A DNA stretch of 64,000 nucleotides, taken from Pseudoclavibacter sp. 13-3 (GTDB taxonomy: Bacteria > Actinomycetota > Actinomycetes > Actinomycetales > Microbacteriaceae). The notes beneath the pieces are model-generated. The model did no database searches, was not told the DNA's origin, and saw only the letters and a program-made list of their open reading frames with translations. The stretch lies in contig NZ_JAJOZT010000002.1 in assembly GCF_021168475.1 (NCBI RefSeq), forward strand, positions 496,001 to 560,000, written 5' to 3'. Positions 60,706 to 64,000 of this stretch are shown here, in pieces. The position numbers and the translations under genes are program-made. Position 1 is the stretch's first letter. Every line of letters starts with the position of its first letter.

Positions 60706-60831
60706 TGCTCGATCAGACGCCATCTGACACGCTGCTGCCCTCTCCTCACCTCCAGGCTGTTTTGGGGTGAACACGGGGGTGAAATACCTCGATTTCTGAT
60801 CTCTCGCTCAAGCAGACTGCCTAGATTCGGG

Positions 60832-63726
60832 TTGTCGTGCGATGCATTCGCCGCCAGCTCGAACCTGTTCGGCGTGCAGAGCGCCTCTGCGGCGACGAAC
60901 GCGACGATCACTGAGTCGAAGATCACTGACTATGCCGGCGATGTGCCCGCGTTCACTGACGGAGACAAGTTCAAGCTGAGTATTGACTGGGCTTTCGACA
61001 AGACCCCGACAGACCTGCCCGCCGTGATCGATGTGACTCTGCCAGCTGAACTGAATGTCTCATCTGACCCGGGTTTTGATCTGATGGGGTCTGACGGAAG
61101 GCCCGCTGGAAAGTGTGTGATCACGGCCGCAGCGGGCGGGGCCCACGTGCTCTGCACCATCGACGACAGCTATGTCGCCGAGCACCCGAACAATCTGCAC
61201 GGCGGGCTCGAGATCGCAGGCACGCTCGATGTCAAGAACACCGAAGAAGAGCACAAGAGCTTTCCGATCGGAGACTCGACGACCAACGAGATCACCGTGC
61301 TGCCCAAGGTCGAGCCGGGGCACTGCACCGAGAACTGCGAGTACACCGGCGAGAATCGGTGGAAGTCAGAGTGGCTCACGAAAGATGACTCCGGCAGCTA
61401 CGTCAACTGGACGATGAGTGTGCCAGCCCCTGCCACAGGGTTGGCCCCGGGGAGCAGCATCGCAATCGTGGACACGACCGACGACCCGTCGCTGCTCGCT
61501 GGGTTCGACCCGAGCTCGGTACGTGTGCAAGAGAACGCCGTCGAGGCCGAAGGCGGGCTGGGCTGGTGAGGGCCGGCCGGCGACCAGTGGAAGTACCTCA
61601 CCGCTGCCGATGACTCCATGCTCGGCCTTCAGGTGTCGTCATCGACTTCGGGCGGCGTCACAACGACCAAGATCTCGTTCACGGCACGTGATGTCACAGG
61701 CAAGTACACGCTGAAAGACGGGCAGAAGTTTCTGAACGGCGATGCCGCTCCGCAGGCGATCTACCGAGTCTCACTGCGCATGAAGATCGACGAGACGGTC
61801 AAAGCCCCCACCGTGGGCACGGCATACCGCAACGCCTACACCGTCATGGTCGATGGGCAGGGTGACACGTCGAACCCCGCCAGGAGCGAGTCGGTGAGCG
61901 ACTTCTCAGGGGCCTGGGTCATCGGCAGCAAGCAGGGCGGCCTGCTGGTCTCCAAGAAGCTCAGCGGCACCGCCGCAGACGACGTCAAGAAAGACCTTGC
62001 TTACACGATTGACTATTCGGTGCGCAACGTTGATCTCAGCGAAGGCAGAAAAGGGTCGTTCAAGGTCTATGCCGACGGCAGCCAGACCGCATCGCCCTAC
62101 TTCGAACAGGGCGAACGAGTCACCATCGACGAAGTCATTCCATCGGGCACCGACGCGATCGGCTGGGGCACGCCGAAGCTCTTTCTCGGCGACGATGAGA
62201 GCACGCCGATCGACCTGCCCTACTCCTTCGACATCGACGGGCAGACGGGATCGGGGCATGCCGCGATCGGGAGTCTCAGCGATCTGACGATCAAGAATGT
62301 CGCTGATCTCAAGCCGACCACAGGCTTCTCGGTTGCGAAGGCTCTGGCGAACGCCGATGGAGCTCTCGGCCTGCCTGCCAACTACAGCGTGCACTACGAG
62401 TACACGTACGGCGCCGACGCCCTGGGCTACCAGAAGAGCGGCAGGGGCGACATCACCGTCGACCCTGCTGGTACCGCGGGCAATTCGGAGAATGACATCC
62501 CCGTCGGCGCGACGGTGACGCTCTCAGAGGCGAAGCCGAGCGACACCGCGAACATCACCTGGGCAGACCCCGTGTTCGCGCCTGCCTCTGCAGGCGATGT
62601 GTACACCATCACGGCTGACGGCAGGCTGAAGCCCGCCACTGGTGATGCCGCAGACCACGCCACCGTCACGAACACCGTGAGTCTGCGCAAGGGCACCTTC
62701 AGCGTCAGTAAGAAGCTGGACGGCACCGGCACCGAGCTGGCCGACGCAGACCGTGATTACATCGGCACGTGGTCGTACCCGGCCAAAGAAGGGGTCTATG
62801 CCGCCGGCCAGGGGGAGTGGTCGGTCAAGGCCAGCGCCACCTGGACGTCGCCGCAGGTACCCGCGCGTGCTGTGGTGACTGTGCACGAGACCGCCCCGCA
62901 AGGGGTCGGCAGCGCGACCTGGCAGACTCCCGATGACCAAGAGGTCACAGTTGGAGAGAACGCCAATGTCGCGGTCACCTTCACGAACACACTCGACCAT
63001 GACCCGGGCACCGTGACCTGGCAGAAGACCGACGCGACGTCGGGCGCCAAGCTCGCGGGCAGCGAATGGTCTCTGGTCGGCCCCGACGGCAAGGTCACGA
63101 CTGTGGTCGACAACGGCGCGGGCGATGAAGATCCCGAAATCGGTGCGCTCAAAGTCAGCGGTCTGGCCTGGGGCGACTACGCACTGACCGAGACCAAGGC
63201 CCCGACCTGCTACCTACCCACGACGCAGAACCTCAAGGTCTCGATCGGCCAGAACGCGGTGAACGTGACGCTCAACGCGATCACCAACCAGCGCATCCCC
63301 GGTTCGCTGACCTGGCAGAAGACCGATGCGACCACGGGCGACGCGCTCGCGGGCAGTGAATGGTCTCTGGTCGGCCCCGACGGCAAGGCCACGACTGTGG
63401 TCGACAACGGCGCGGGCGATGAAGATCCCGAAATCGGCGCGCTCAAAGTCAGCGGCCTCGCCTGGGGTGAGTACACGCTGACCGAGTCGAAGGCGCCGCA
63501 GGGGTATCAGCTCGACGCTACCGCGCACCCCGTGACGATCGACGCCGAGCACGTCTCGATCGATCTCGGGGCGATCACCAATGCTGCCGATCCTGTGCCG
63601 CCGGTGACGAACAGCGGTGACCTCGCTCGAACTGGTCTCACGGTGGGTGGCATCGCTGCGGGTGCAGCGCTCGTCTCCGCCGGAGCAGCACTGCTGATGA
63701 CACGCCGTCGTCAGCGGGCTGAATGA
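60832..63726 (+). pseudogene. Sortase-anchored adhesin/pilin-like gene split by an in-frame TGA
   Basis: One frame runs from TTG 60832 to 63726 with a single stop, TGA at 61567-61569. Before it are 245 codons of an Ig-like adhesin N-domain (ATNATITESKITDYAGDVPA); after it follow DUF5979-like repeats (FSVAKALANADGALGL, FSVSKKLDGTGTELAD), two SpaA-type domains (GTVTWQKTDATSG, GSLTWQKTDATTG), the sorting motif LARTG, a hydrophobic helix and the basic tail RRRQRAE. The N-terminus retains SASA, a likely signal-peptide cleavage end, but lacks a start and hydrophobic core, so a second lesion is probable. Alternatively TGA is a base-call error. Confidence 0.75.
63052..63466 (+). repeat. Tandem near-identical SpaA-domain segments
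   Basis: 63052-63173 and 63345-63466 (122 bp each, offset 293) differ at five positions while their flanks have diverged. This indicates recent duplication or gene conversion within the surface-protein gene. Confidence 0.85.
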
Positions 63727-63803
63727 AAGATGACAACTGAATAGCCAGCCTCTTCAGCCCCTTGAGGCGGCAGACGTCAGCGGTTTCGGCCTCTGGCGTC
63801 GCA

Positions 63804-63848
63804 CGAAGCGAGTCGTGTGCTTGACCACCAGGCACACGACTCGCTTCG
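63804..63848. terminator. 17-bp perfect hairpin, probable bidirectional terminator
   Basis: CGAAGCGAGTCGTGTGC (63804-63820), 11-nt loop, GCACACGACTCGCTTCG (63832-63848), about 80 nt after the adhesin gene. No long T-run, but it is by far the longest perfect stem in the window. Confidence 0.65.
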
Positions 63849-63922
63849 CGCAGTCGAGGTGGTCGGTCACCACGCGCGAATCCTGGAATCAATGTGCGCC
63901 ACCAGAGAAGGGGGGTGCGTCG

Positions 63923-63951
63923 TTGGGCCGTGCCTGTCGGGCAGTTAGTAT
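63923..63951 (+). promoter_or_regulatory. Putative promoter at the right edge
   Basis: TTGGGC (63923-63928), 17-nt spacer, TAGTAT (63946-63951), just before a possible start codon. Confidence 0.5.
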
Positions 63952-63954
63952 GGT

Positions 63955-64000
63955 GTGTACGGCCAGAGCTTGTCGTTCTCGGGCGACGATGTCAGGACGC
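63955..64000 (+). CDS. Possible start of a gene running off the window
   Basis: GTG at 63955 opens VYGQSLSFSGDDVRT with GC-rich third positions, right after a good -10 box. Only 15 codons are visible, so no function can be assigned; the spacing from the box is slightly short for a leaderless start. Confidence 0.3.
   Translation, partial: MYGQSLSFSGDDVRT

Noticed and set aside
61567-61569. TGA as selenocysteine or programmed read-through codon
   Set aside because: No selenocysteine-type context or downstream structure was seen, the site is a non-catalytic surface domain, and the N-terminus is also damaged. Pseudogene or base-call error is simpler.

Overview
The window is GC-rich bacterial DNA with densely packed, mostly ATGA-overlapped genes. 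The S10-spc-alpha ribosomal order running into secY-adk-map-infA-rpsM-rpsK-rpoA-rplQ-truA, GTG/TTG starts, HemQ, an actinobacterial inositol cluster and an LPXTG-like surface protein all point to Actinomycetota. Micrococcales, probably Microbacteriaceae, is my best guess. The family level is inference from gene order: rpsD is absent between rpsK and rpoA, and rpsN and rpmJ are absent from their usual slots.

Region 1 (1-17,350): the 3' end of hemQ, then a long ribosomal protein array starting at rpsJ behind a ~400-nt hairpin-rich leader, followed by secY, adk, map, infA, rpsM, rpsK, rpoA, rplQ and truA. Convergent to truA lie ybdD and cstA (17,349-19,921, minus strand), a pyruvate/peptide-type uptake pair. 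Region 2 (19,922-22,973): a repeat-bearing 700-nt gap, then rplM-rpsI-glmM.

Region 3 (23,082-44,465): a large myo-inositol and related polyol catabolic locus. iolC, a Cgl0159-like aldolase, iolB and the LacI-type regulator form one block. After a repeat array come an aldehyde dehydrogenase, iolD, an HpcH/HpaI aldolase, a Gfo/Idh/MocA oxidoreductase, a D-2-hydroxyacid dehydrogenase, a complete sugar ABC importer, further oxidoreductases including iolG candidates, an SDR, iolE and mmsA. A TTGGA-N4-TCCAA palindrome sits at the front of each block and probably binds the LacI regulator. The gene content covers import, oxidation to inosose, dehydration, ring opening, isomerisation, phosphorylation, aldol cleavage and CoA-acylating semialdehyde oxidation.

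Region 4 (44,802-51,757): an unusual 2-oxoacid dehydrogenase unit: E2 and a fused E1-alpha/beta on the minus strand, a GntR/FCD regulator, then a VOC protein and an MHS-type transporter on the plus strand. Both outward promoters carry the same pair of operator-like sites exactly 62 bp apart, one of them lying in an 18-bp promoter spacer. This is the strongest candidate for an undescribed, co-regulated import and oxidation system.

Region 5 (51,832-64,000): an RNase HI domain fused to a long low-complexity tail and coiled coil, an APC amino-acid permease, a secreted NlpC/P60 hydrolase, manA, a membrane-anchored envelope protein of unknown role, and a sortase-anchored adhesin split by one in-frame TGA and lacking a credible signal peptide. 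Another gene probably begins at the right edge.

Repeats stand out. Two butterfly-like arrays of ~20-bp units in opposite orientations (27,535-27,740 and 44,618-44,740) lie at the two block boundaries of the inositol locus. There is also a ~76-bp dispersed sequence, one copy of which is translated inside E2. No rRNA, tRNA, CRISPR array, insertion sequence or prophage was seen.
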